Shown here: piece by piece, positions 13,961 through 21,978 of the stretch
Position numbering within the stretch: position 1 is the first letter of the stretch
Layout of the letters: each line of letters begins with the position of its first letter
Source of the DNA: Streptomyces spinosus
GTDB taxonomy: Bacteria > Actinomycetota > Actinomycetes > Streptomycetales > Streptomycetaceae
Reading direction: 5' to 3'
DNA: 64,000 nucleotides
Assembly (NCBI RefSeq): GCF_020400655.1
Contig: NZ_JAINRC010000025.1
Span: 1-64,000 of the forward strand
Position numbers and translations under genes: made by a program
Notes under the pieces: generated by a model
The model's database searches: none
Told to the model about the DNA's origin: nothing
The model's input: only the letters and a program-made list of their open reading frames with translations

Positions 13961-16209
13961 GAGGGCATCCTCCGGCTTCCCCTCCTGCGAGGCCGTCTGC
14001 GGGTGTCGCGGTTGCCCGTGCCGGGCGACGGCGTGGTGCCGGCGGGCTGCTGGCCGTCGCCGTTGGTCGGGTTGTTCTTCTGGGCGGCCTCGGCGTCCTT
14101 GGCCGGGTCGCCGGTGATCTTCGGAGCGGCGATGGTGCCGTCCGTACGGACCTTGGGCAGGCCCTTCTGCGGCTCGGGCAGCAGCGCCTTCCCGCTGTCG
14201 ATGGAGCCGTCGCCCTGGACGCCGTAGAGGGCGCTGTAGATGTTGCGCACGGCCTCACCGGAGGCGCCGGAACCCGTACCGGCCTGGGCGATCGTCATGA
14301 TCACCGTGTAGTCCTTGGAGTAGGTGGCCAGCCAGGACGTGGTCTGTTTGCCGTAGACCTCGGCCGTGCCGGTCTTGGCGTGCAGCGGGATCTTGTCCTG
14401 CGGCCAGCCGCCGAACTTCCAGGCCGCGGTACCGCGGGTGATGACGCCGGCGAAGGCGTCGTCCATGCCCTTGAGGGTGGCCTGGCTGACGGGCAGCCTG
14501 CCGCGCTTGGTCGGCTTGATCTCCCGCACGGTCTTGCCGTCCGCGCTGATGATCGCCTTGCCGATGGTCGGCTGGTACATCGTGCCGCCGTTGGCGACGG
14601 CGCCGTAGATCACGGCCTCCTGGATCGGGGTGACGAGGGTGTCACCCTGGCCGATGGAGTAGTTGATCGAGTCGCCCTCGCGCATCTTGTTGCCTTCGAG
14701 GCAGTTCTCGTAGGCGATCTTCTCGACGTACGAGCCGTCCTTCTTGCCGCTCTTGCACCAGGCGTCCTTGTTGGCCTTCCAGTACGCGAGCTTCCACTGG
14801 CGGTCCGGGACGCGGCCGGTGACCTCGTTGGGCAGGTCGATGCCGGTCTCCTTGCCGAGGCCGAACTGGTGGGCGGCCTTGTAGAAGTAGTCCTTCGGCT
14901 GGCCCTTCTTGGGGTTGATGCCGCCGTCCTTCTTCCACTCGCGGTCGGCGAGGCCGTAGAAGACGGTGTCGCAGGAGACCTCCAGGGCGCGGCCCAGGGA
15001 GATGGGGCCGAAGTTCTCGCCCTCGAAGTTCTTGAAGACCTGGCCGCCGACCGAGTAGGAGCTGGTGCACGGGTAGCGGCCGTCGAAGGGGTAGCCGGCC
15101 TCGACCGCGGCGGCCGTGGAGACCACCTTGAACGTCGAGCCGGGGGCGGCCTGACCCTGTATGGCCCGGTTGAGCAGGGGGTAGTCCGAGTCCTTGCCGG
15201 TGAGGGCCTTGTAGTCCTTGGCGGAGATGCCACCGACCCAGACGTTCGGGTCGTACGTCGGCGCCGAGGCCATGGCGACGATGCGGCCGGTCTTGGCCTC
15301 CATCACCACGACGGCGCCGGAGTCCGCCTTGTAGTTGGTGCCGGTGATCTTGTCGAACTGCTGGCGGGCGGCCTTCATCGCCCTGTCCAGCTCGTACTCG
15401 GCGACCCGCTGGACGCGGGAGTCGATGCTGGTGACCAGGTTCGAACCGGCCTCGGCCGCGTCCGACTTGGCCTTGCCGATGACCCGGCCGAGGTTGTCGA
15501 CCTCGTAGCGGGTGACGCCGGCTTTGCCGCGCAGCGCCTTGTCGTACGTCCGCTCCAGGCCGGAGCGGCCGACCATGTCGGAGCGCAGGTAGGGCGAGTC
15601 GGTGTCCTTGGCCTGCTGGATCTCGGCGTCGGTGACCGGCGAGAGATAGCCGAGCACCTGCGCGGTGTTGGACTTGCCGGGGCCCGGGTAGCGGCGGACG
15701 GCCTCGGGTTCGGCGGTGATGCCGGGGAAGTCCTCGGAGCGCTCGCGGATCTGCAGGGCCTGCTTGGCGGTGGCCTCGTCGGTGATCGGGATCGGCTGGT
15801 ACGGCGAGCCGTTCCAGCAGGGCTGGGGGGTCTTGGCGTCGCACAGCCGGACCTTCTGCATGACCTCCTCGGGGCTCATGCCGAGGACGCCGGCCAGCTT
15901 GGTGAGGACGGCCTTGCCGTCGTCCTTCTGCTTCAGCAGGTCGGTCCGGGAGGCGGAGACCACCAGGCGGGTCTCGTTGTCCGCGAGGGGGACGCCCCGC
16001 GCGTCCAGGATGTCGCCTCGCACGGCCGGGTCGACGACCTGCTGGACGTGGTTGCCCGACGCCTCCTTCTGGTACTCGGCGCCCTCCCGGATCTGCAGGT
16101 ACCAGAGCCGGCCGCCGAGCGTGCCGAGGAGGGAGAGAACGAGGATCTGGATCACGACGAGCCGGATCTGGACCCGTGGGGTCCGACCGGTCTCGGGGAT
16201 GTTGGTCAC
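13957..16209 (-). CDS. mrdA: Penicillin-binding protein 2 (class B transpeptidase)
   Basis: A 750-residue protein with one N-terminal membrane anchor (about residues 16-36), a PBP dimerisation domain (VRGDILDARGVPLADN, GRSGLERTYDKALRG) and a transpeptidase domain. Motifs: S358-TF-K361 (PGSTFK), S412-C-D414 in the SxN position and K612-T-G (HAKTGTAEV). The tail after residue 700 is Pro/Asp/Lys-rich and ends in an Arg-rich patch. It cross-links peptidoglycan at the membrane as partner of RodA, whose start it overlaps by 4 bp. The SxN motif reads SCD; Asp in the third position is known in some class B PBPs. Confidence 0.96.
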   Translation of the reverse strand: MTNIPETGRTPRVQIRLVVIQILVLSLLGTLGGRLWYLQIREGAEYQKEASGNHVQQVVDPAVRGDILDARGVPLADNETRLVVSASRTDLLKQKDDGKAVLTKLAGVLGMSPEEVMQKVRLCDAKTPQPCWNGSPYQPIPITDEATAKQALQIRERSEDFPGITAEPEAVRRYPGPGKSNTAQVLGYLSPVTDAEIQQAKDTDSPYLRSDMVGRSGLERTYDKALRGKAGVTRYEVDNLGRVIGKAKSDAAEAGSNLVTSIDSRVQRVAEYELDRAMKAARQQFDKITGTNYKADSGAVVVMEAKTGRIVAMASAPTYDPNVWVGGISAKDYKALTGKDSDYPLLNRAIQGQAAPGSTFKVVSTAAAVEAGYPFDGRYPCTSSYSVGGQVFKNFEGENFGPISLGRALEVSCDTVFYGLADREWKKDGGINPKKGQPKDYFYKAAHQFGLGKETGIDLPNEVTGRVPDRQWKLAYWKANKDAWCKSGKKDGSYVEKIAYENCLEGNKMREGDSINYSIGQGDTLVTPIQEAVIYGAVANGGTMYQPTIGKAIISADGKTVREIKPTKRGRLPVSQATLKGMDDAFAGVITRGTAAWKFGGWPQDKIPLHAKTGTAEVYGKQTTSWLATYSKDYTVIMTIAQAGTGSGASGEAVRNIYSALYGVQGDGSIDSGKALLPEPQKGLPKVRTDGTIAAPKITGDPAKDAEAAQKNNPTNGDGQQPAGTTPSPGTGNRDTRRRPRRRGSRRMPS

Positions 16210-16340
16210 TGCGGCTGTCTCCCCCTCTCAGTGCGACTGTGCGAGAACGCGTACGAATGATGAACGACCAGCCTGTGACCCCGCGTTCCAGGCGGGCTTA
16301 CCCGTTCGGGTGAACTCTCCCGGGTGGAACTCCCCGCCCC

Positions 16341-17018
16341 TCACAGTCGCTTGACCCCCTTGATGCGGCCGACCCGGGCGGAGCGCGTGCGCGCCTTGGC
16401 CTTCAGGGCGCCCAGGCCGCCGCGCTGGCCGCCGACGCGCAGACCCGTGCCGGAGGAGAGCCAGCCCGAGGAGATGTCCCCGGCCTTGGCGGCGGGCCCG
16501 GTGTCGGTGAGCGGGTCGTTGTCGGCGCGGCGGGCCAGCCACATCACGCCGGGCACCACGAACGGGGCGAGCAGCAGGTCGTACAGGGCGGCGGAGAACA
16601 GCAGCCCGGGCAGGCCGACATGGCGGGCGGCGGTGTCGCCGACCAGGGCGCCCACCCCGGCGTAGAGCAGAGTGGAGCCGACGGCGGCGGCGACCACGGC
16701 GGCCATCGGGCCGGCCGCCGACTTCAGCCGGCCGTTCTCCGGCCTGACGAGTCCGGCGAAGTAGCCGATGACGCACAGCACGAGCGCGTACCGGCCGGCC
16801 GCGTGGTCGGCCGGCGGGGCCAGGTCGGCGAGGAGACCGGCGCCGAAGCCGACGAGGGCGCCGCCGACGTGGCCGTAGACCATCGCCAGGCCGAGGACGG
16901 TGAGCAGCAGCAGGTCGGGGACGGCGCCCGGCAGGTGCAGCCGGGCGAGGACGCTCACCTGGATCACCAGGGCCACGACGACCAGCGGTACGGAGAGCAG
17001 GATCCGGTTGACACGCAT
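16341..17018 (-). CDS. mreD: Rod shape-determining protein MreD
   Basis: A 225-residue membrane protein with about five helices in the first 165 residues (ILLSVPLVVVALVIQVSVLA, AVPDLLLLTVLGLAMVYG). A Lys/Arg-rich cytoplasmic tail (LKAKARTRSARVGRIKGVKRL) makes it longer than typical MreD. It starts 13 bases after mreC. It forms part of the elongasome scaffold with MreB, MreC, PBP2 and RodA; in streptomycetes this machinery serves spore-wall rather than hyphal growth. Confidence 0.93.
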   Translation of the reverse strand: MRVNRILLSVPLVVVALVIQVSVLARLHLPGAVPDLLLLTVLGLAMVYGHVGGALVGFGAGLLADLAPPADHAAGRYALVLCVIGYFAGLVRPENGRLKSAAGPMAAVVAAAVGSTLLYAGVGALVGDTAARHVGLPGLLFSAALYDLLLAPFVVPGVMWLARRADNDPLTDTGPAAKAGDISSGWLSSGTGLRVGGQRGGLGALKAKARTRSARVGRIKGVKRL

Positions 17019-17031
17019 GGGGGTACAGCTC

Positions 17032-17970
17032 CTACTGCTGCTCGTCGGTGGCGGGGGCGTCGGCCGACGGGGTGACCGTCACGGTCACCGTCGGCGTCGG
17101 GACCGGCTTCGGCTTGGCCGGGAGCACGGTGTCCCGCGGGTCCTGCTTCGGTGGCGCCACGACCACGCCGACGATGTCGAGCTTGGTGAAGCTGACGTAC
17201 GGGGTGACGTACAGCGTGCGGGTCAGGCCGCCGCCGGAGGGGTCGACGCGGGAGACCACGCCGACCGGGACTCCGGGCACGAACGGCTTGTCGGCCTGCG
17301 AGCCGAAGGTGACGAGCCGGTCGCCCTTCTTCACCTCCGCCTTGCCGTTGAGCAGTTCCACGCGCAGCGGGCGGTCGCCCTGGCCGGAGGCGAAGCCGAG
17401 CTCGTCGCCCGCCTCCATGCGGGTGCCGACGGTGAAGTCCGGGTCGTTGGCGAGCAGCACGGTGGAGGTGCTGGGGCCGACGGTGGTGACCCGGCCGACC
17501 AGGCCGTCGCCGTTCAGGACGGTCATGTCCCGCTTGATGCCGTCGTCGGCACCGGCGTCGATGGTGATGGTCCAGGAGAAGCCCTGGGCCGAGCCTATGG
17601 CGATGACCTGGGCGCCCTTGATGCCGTACTGCCCCTCGCCGGCCACCTTCAGCAGCTTGTCGAGCTGCCGCAGGCGGCTGCGGTTGCGGTCGTCGCTGCC
17701 GAGCTTGGCCTTGAGGGCCGCGTTCTCCTTCTCCAGCGCGGCGAGCCGGTCGTGCCGGCTGCCGGAGTCGCGGATCGCGGAGACGGCGTTTCCGACCGGG
17801 TCCACCGCGGAGGACAGTCCGTTCTCGACCGGGCCGAACGCCGCCGCGGCGGCGTGCCGGGCACCGTCGACCGGGGAGTTCCGGCCCCCGCGGATGTCCA
17901 CCGTGATCAGCGCGAACGCGATGGCGACCAACAGGACCAGGAGCAGCCGGCTCTCTTTCGTGTCCCTCAC
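17032..17970 (-). CDS. mreC: Rod shape-determining protein MreC
   Basis: A 312-residue protein: N-terminal membrane anchor (SRLLLVLLVAIAFALITVDI), coiled coil (RHDRLAALEKENAALKAKLG, about residues 65-90), then the beta-barrel MreC core (VIAIGSAQGFSWTITIDAGA, VLNGDGLVGRVTTVGPST, RVDPSGGGLTRTLYVTPYVS). A Pro/Thr-rich tail ends ATDEQQ. It links MreB to the transpeptidases on the outer face of the membrane. It lies 164 bases downstream of mreB and 13 bases before mreD. Confidence 0.96.
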   Translation of the reverse strand: MRDTKESRLLLVLLVAIAFALITVDIRGGRNSPVDGARHAAAAAFGPVENGLSSAVDPVGNAVSAIRDSGSRHDRLAALEKENAALKAKLGSDDRNRSRLRQLDKLLKVAGEGQYGIKGAQVIAIGSAQGFSWTITIDAGADDGIKRDMTVLNGDGLVGRVTTVGPSTSTVLLANDPDFTVGTRMEAGDELGFASGQGDRPLRVELLNGKAEVKKGDRLVTFGSQADKPFVPGVPVGVVSRVDPSGGGLTRTLYVTPYVSFTKLDIVGVVVAPPKQDPRDTVLPAKPKPVPTPTVTVTVTPSADAPATDEQQ

Positions 17971-18134
17971 GTGCGGCGGCCGTGCCCTTCCTCAAGTAGG
18001 AATTCGTCGGACCCCTGGACGACGCGCACGCTGTGGCGCGGCCCAACAGGCCCGTTCGGGGGAGCTTATGCCTCTATATCAACGATCCGCCGCACGAGAG
18101 GAGAACGTCTCGTACGGCGGAATCGAAAGTCGCG

Positions 18135-19154
18135 TCATCTGCGCGGCTGGGCGTCCAGGACCTGCTGCAGCGCCTCGAACTCCTCGACGCACTTGCCGGA
18201 GCCGAGCGCGACGCTGTCCAGTGGGTCCTCGGCGATGTGGATCGGCATGCCGGTCTCCCGCCGCAGCCGCTCGTCGAGCCCGCGCAGCAGGGCTCCGCCG
18301 CCGGTCAGAACGATTCCTCGGTCCATGATGTCGCCGGACAGCTCCGGCGGGCACTTGTCGAGGGTGGTCTTCACGGCGTCCACGATCGCGTTGACGGGTT
18401 CCTCGATCGCCTTGCGGACCTCGGCCGCGGAGATGACGACGGTCTTCGGCAGTCCGGACACCAGGTCCCGGCCGCGGACTTCGGTGTGCTCGTCGGTGTC
18501 GAGGTCGTACGCCGAACCGATCGTGATCTTGATCTGCTCCGCCGTGCGCTCACCCAGGAGGAGGCTGTACTCCTTCTTGATGTACTGGATGATCGCGTTG
18601 TCCAGTTCGTCGCCCGCGACGCGGATGGACTGGGCGGTGACGATGCCGCCGAGCGAGATGACCGCGACCTCCGTGGTGCCGCCGCCGATGTCCACCACCA
18701 TGTTGCCCGTGGCCTCGTGGACCGGCAGGCCGGAGCCGATGGCGGCGGCCATGGGCTCCTCGATGATGTGCACCTGGCGGGCGCCCGCCTGGGAGGACGC
18801 CTCGATGACCGCGCGGCGCTCGACCCCCGTGATGCCCGAGGGCACGCAGACGACGACGCGCGGCCGGGCCAGATACCGCCGCTTGTGGATCTTCAGGATG
18901 AAGTAGCGGAGCATCCGCTCGGTGATCTCGAAGTCGGCGATCACGCCGTCCTTGAGCGGACGGACCGCCACGATGTTGCCCGGAGTCCGGCCGATCATCT
19001 TCTTCGCTTCGGCACCGACCGCGAGGATCCCACCCGTGTTGGTGTTGATCGCCACGACGGACGGCTCGTTCAGTACGATCCCGCGACCCCTGACGTACAC
19101 CAGCGTGTTGGCGGTCCCGAGGTCGACAGCCATGTCACGGCCGATGAACGACAT
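18135..19154 (-). CDS. mreB: Rod shape-determining protein MreB (bacterial actin)
   Basis: An actin-fold ATPase: phosphate 1 motif MAVDLGTANTLVYVRGRG, phosphate 2 VVDIGGGTTEVAVISLGG and the adenosine motif GIVLTGGGALLRGLD. I chose the second ATG (MSFIGRDMAVD) because GGGGA sits five bases upstream of it; an in-frame ATG at 19166 would add MGNS but has no well-placed ribosome binding site. It is first gene of the mreBCD-pbp2-rodA cluster and polymerises under the membrane to organise wall synthesis during sporulation. Confidence 0.97.
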   Translation of the reverse strand: MSFIGRDMAVDLGTANTLVYVRGRGIVLNEPSVVAINTNTGGILAVGAEAKKMIGRTPGNIVAVRPLKDGVIADFEITERMLRYFILKIHKRRYLARPRVVVCVPSGITGVERRAVIEASSQAGARQVHIIEEPMAAAIGSGLPVHEATGNMVVDIGGGTTEVAVISLGGIVTAQSIRVAGDELDNAIIQYIKKEYSLLLGERTAEQIKITIGSAYDLDTDEHTEVRGRDLVSGLPKTVVISAAEVRKAIEEPVNAIVDAVKTTLDKCPPELSGDIMDRGIVLTGGGALLRGLDERLRRETGMPIHIAEDPLDSVALGSGKCVEEFEALQQVLDAQPRR

Positions 19155-19322
19155 TGAGTTCCCCATCCGGATTCATCTGGCCTTCCTGAGCCTTTGAGGG
19201 CATGTCAGGTCGGCGAGGCGGGTGCTGTGACGTGAAGGCTTCCATCGTAAACGCGCCTGCACGAACACTGCGCGAGGGTCTCCGCCATTGTCACCAGATG
19301 GCGTGCCGCCCCGCTTGTGGAG

Positions 19323-19344
19323 ACGGGCGTTCGGGGACGCCCGT
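19323..19344. terminator. Hairpin upstream of mreB, downstream of ndk
   Basis: An 8-bp stem ACGGGCGT / ACGCCCGT around TCGGGG. It follows the stronger ndk hairpin at 19369-19399 on the minus strand and may back it up. Confidence 0.4.
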
Positions 19345-19368
19345 TCCCTCAAATGCCAGGACTGTGCC

Positions 19369-19399
19369 GGAAAGGTCCGGGCGTGGCCCGGACCTTTCC
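19369..19399 (-). terminator. ndk operon terminator
   Basis: A 13-bp perfect stem GGAAAGGTCCGGG / CCCGGACCTTTCC with a 5-base loop, 16 bases beyond the ndk stop codon. It would end the folC-DUF4233-ndk transcript and separate it from mreB. Confidence 0.8.
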
Positions 19400-19414
19400 C
19401 GCGGCGGGCGGGCG

Positions 19415-19828
19415 TTACGCGCGGCCCGGGAAGAAGATCTTCACCTCGCGCTCGGCGGACTCCTCGGAGTCGGAGGCGTGGATGAGGTTCTCGCGCACGA
19501 TCACGCCGTAGTCACCGCGGATCGAGCCGGGCGCGGCGGCGATCGGGTCGGTGGGGCCGGCGAGCCGGCGCACGCCCTCGACGACCCGCTCGCCCTCGAC
19601 GATCATGGCCACGACCGGGCCGGAGGACATGAACTCGACCAGCGGCTCGTAGAAGGGCTTGCCCTTGTGCTCGCCGTAGTGCTGCTCCAGGGTGTCCTGG
19701 TCCAGGGTGCGCAGCTCCAGCGCGGTGATCTGCCAGCCGGCCTTGCGCTCGATGCGGCTGATGATCTCGCCGGTCAGGCCACGACGGACGGCGTCGGGCT
19801 TGAGGAGGACGAGGGTGCGCTGGCTCAC
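19415..19828 (-). CDS. ndk: Nucleoside diphosphate kinase
   Basis: A 137-residue enzyme. It starts GTG in SQRTLVLLKPDAVRRGLTGE, with AAGGAG six bases upstream; the frame is open further upstream but without family similarity. The segment RGDYGVIVRENLIHASDSEE contains the catalytic histidine (NLIHASDS) and the substrate-binding region. It transfers gamma-phosphate between NTPs and NDPs in the cytosol. It sits 65 bases after the DUF4233 gene and is probably co-transcribed with folC. Confidence 0.97.
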   Translation of the reverse strand: MSQRTLVLLKPDAVRRGLTGEIISRIERKAGWQITALELRTLDQDTLEQHYGEHKGKPFYEPLVEFMSSGPVVAMIVEGERVVEGVRRLAGPTDPIAAAPGSIRGDYGVIVRENLIHASDSEESAEREVKIFFPGRA

Positions 19829-19893
19829 GAGGGGCTCCTTACACGACGTGCGGGTGCGGTGGGACGAGGTTACAGGGCGTGTCGGGCCCTTCG

Positions 19894-20256
19894 TCACGCA
19901 GCGTCAGCCGTGGAGGAGGGGGACTGGGCCTGGGCCGCGAAACGGGCCTTCGCCTCGTCCACTTTCCTCCCGTAATGCACCGAAGCCCACCACAGGGCCG
20001 CGAACACCGCGCCCAGGAAGTACATGGTCGGCACGAAGACACCGGAGGCGATCAGGGCGAGCTGCAGGGCCCAGCCGAGGGCCACACCGCCGGGCCGGGT
20101 CACCATGCCGCACAGCAGCACGCACAGCAGCATGGCGATGCCGCTCACGAGCCACACCGTCGACGTGGACAGGCCGGGGTCCTTCATGGCGACGAGCCCG
20201 GCGAAGCCGATGACGAAGAACTCGCCGATCAGGGTCGATGCACAGAGGGTACGCAT
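19894..20256 (-). CDS. DUF4233 family membrane protein
   Basis: A 120-residue protein with four predicted membrane helices (LCASTLIGEFFVIGFAGLVAM, TVWLVSGIAMLLCVLLCGMV, GWALQLALIASGVFVPTMYF, LGAVFAALWWASV). A charged C-terminal tail contains YGRKVDEAKARF. The family is conserved between folC and ndk in actinobacteria; function unknown. It starts 9 bases after the folC stop, hence the same operon. Confidence 0.9.
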   Translation of the reverse strand: MRTLCASTLIGEFFVIGFAGLVAMKDPGLSTSTVWLVSGIAMLLCVLLCGMVTRPGGVALGWALQLALIASGVFVPTMYFLGAVFAALWWASVHYGRKVDEAKARFAAQAQSPSSTADAA

Positions 20257-20265
20257 CTTCGACTC

Positions 20266-21780
20266 TCAGCCCTTCCCGAGCAGCAGCCGGGCCTCGCCGA
20301 CCGTGATGACGGAACCGGTCACCAGCACACCGCCGCCCGCGAACTCGCCCTCCTCCTCGGCCAGCGTGATCGCGGCCTCCAGGGCGTCCGGCAGCCGCGG
20401 CTCGACCTGCACGCGTTCGTCGCCGAACACCTCGACGGCGATCGCGGCCAGCTCGTCCGCGTCCATGGCGCGGTGGCTGGAGTTCTGCGTGACGACGACC
20501 TCCGCGAAGATCGGCTCGAAGGCCTCCAGCAGCCCGCGCACGTTCTTGTCGCCGCTCGCGCCGACGACCCCGATCAGCCGGGTGAAGTCGAACGCCTCCC
20601 GCACGGCCTCGGCGGTGGCCTCGGCACCCGCCGGGTTGTGCGCGGCGTCCAGCACCACGGTGGGAGAGCGCCGTACGACCTCCAGCCGGCCCGGGGACGA
20701 CACGGCCGCGAACGCCTTGCGCACGGTGTCGATGTCCAGCGGCTCGGCGCGCTGCGCGCCCACGCCGAAGAACGCCTCCACGGCGGCGAGCGCGACGGCC
20801 GCGTTGTGCGCCTGGTGGGCGCCGTGCAGCGGCAGGTAGACCTCGGCATACTCGCCGCCGAGGCCGCGCAGCGTGAGCAGCTGCCCGCCGACGGCGACCT
20901 GGCGGGCGACGACCCCGAACTCCAGCCCCTCGCGGGCCACGGTGGCGTCGACGTCCACGGCCTTCTTCAGCAGCACCTGCGCCGCGTCCACCGGCTGCTG
21001 GGCCAGGATGACGGTGGCGTCCTGCTTGATGATGCCGCTCTTCTCGCCGGCGATCTGCGCGTGCGTCTCGCCGAGCCGGTCGGTGTGGTCGAGGTCGATG
21101 GGGGTGACGACGGCGACGTCACCGTCGATCACGTTGGTGGCGTCCCAGGAGCCGCCCATGCCGACCTCGACGACGGCGACGTCCACGGGGGCGTCCGCGA
21201 AGGCCGCGTACGCCATGCCGGTGAGCACCTCGAAGAAGGACAGCCGGTACTCCTGCTGCCCGTCCACCATCTCGACGTACGGCTTGATGTCCTGGTACGT
21301 CTCGACGAACCGCTCGGCGCTGATCGGGGCGCCGTCCAGGCTGATCCGCTCGGTGATGGACTGCACGTGCGGGCTGGTGTAGCGGCCGGTGCGCAGTTCG
21401 AAGGCGCCGAGCAGGGCCTCGATCATGCGGGCGGTGGAGGTCTTGCCGTTCGTGCCCGTGATGTGGATCGAGGGGTACGAGCGCTGGGGCTCGCCCAGCA
21501 CGTCCATCAGCGCGGCGATGCGGCTGACCGAGGGCTCCAGCTTGGTCTCGCCCCAGCGGGTGGCCAGCTCCGCCTCGACCTCGCGCAGGGCCCTGTCGGC
21601 CTCGGGGTCCTCGGGGCGGGCGGGTACGTCCGCCTGCGGAGGGCCGCCCTGGGTGCGCAGGGTGCGGCTGCCGGCCTCGATGACCGCGAGGTCGGGGTCG
21701 CGGGTGGTCTCGGCTTCGATGATCTCGTCGAAGGAGTCGAGGGGGTCGGGGGTGTCGCTGGTGCCGGGCGCTTCGCTCAC
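20266..21780 (-). CDS. folC: Bifunctional dihydrofolate/folylpolyglutamate synthase
   Basis: A 504-residue Mur-ligase-fold enzyme. The ATP-binding loop is HITGTNGKTSTARMIEALL, followed by TSPHVQSITERISLDGAPIS, a hallmark of FolC. VGMGGSWDATNVI and DHTDRLGETHAQIAGEKSGI give the central domain, and VVLDAAHNPAGAEATAEAV the C-terminal domain. It adds glutamate to dihydropteroate and folates. The first 70 residues are an acidic, probably disordered extension. It lies upstream of DUF4233 and ndk on one strand; valS is separated by a terminator. Confidence 0.96.
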   Translation of the reverse strand: MSEAPGTSDTPDPLDSFDEIIEAETTRDPDLAVIEAGSRTLRTQGGPPQADVPARPEDPEADRALREVEAELATRWGETKLEPSVSRIAALMDVLGEPQRSYPSIHITGTNGKTSTARMIEALLGAFELRTGRYTSPHVQSITERISLDGAPISAERFVETYQDIKPYVEMVDGQQEYRLSFFEVLTGMAYAAFADAPVDVAVVEVGMGGSWDATNVIDGDVAVVTPIDLDHTDRLGETHAQIAGEKSGIIKQDATVILAQQPVDAAQVLLKKAVDVDATVAREGLEFGVVARQVAVGGQLLTLRGLGGEYAEVYLPLHGAHQAHNAAVALAAVEAFFGVGAQRAEPLDIDTVRKAFAAVSSPGRLEVVRRSPTVVLDAAHNPAGAEATAEAVREAFDFTRLIGVVGASGDKNVRGLLEAFEPIFAEVVVTQNSSHRAMDADELAAIAVEVFGDERVQVEPRLPDALEAAITLAEEEGEFAGGGVLVTGSVITVGEARLLLGKG

Positions 21781-21928
21781 GGGGCCCAGTCTACGGAGCG
21801 GACGCCCGCGGCGGGGCGGCGGTATGGGTGGCTTGTCTCGTCGGCCGGCTGAGGACGCCCCGGGCCGGTGGGACCCGCGCGGCGGAGCCGCGCACCGGTA
21901 CGGCCCCGCGCCCCTGACGGGGCACGGT

Positions 21929-21962
21929 GAAGGCCCCGGTGCCGTGCAGCACCGGGGCCTTC
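21929..21962 (-). terminator. valS terminator
   Basis: A 14-bp perfect stem GAAGGCCCCGGTGC / GCACCGGGGCCTTC with a 6-base loop, 16 bases after the valS stop codon. Confidence 0.85.
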
Positions 21963-21978
21963 AGCCGCGTACACCCCG

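Noticed and set aside
11336..14227. Plus-strand frame of 963 codons
   Set aside because: Antisense to the CYTH-CHAD and rodA genes, whose domains are unmistakable; the translation is Gly/Val/Gln-rich with no motifs.
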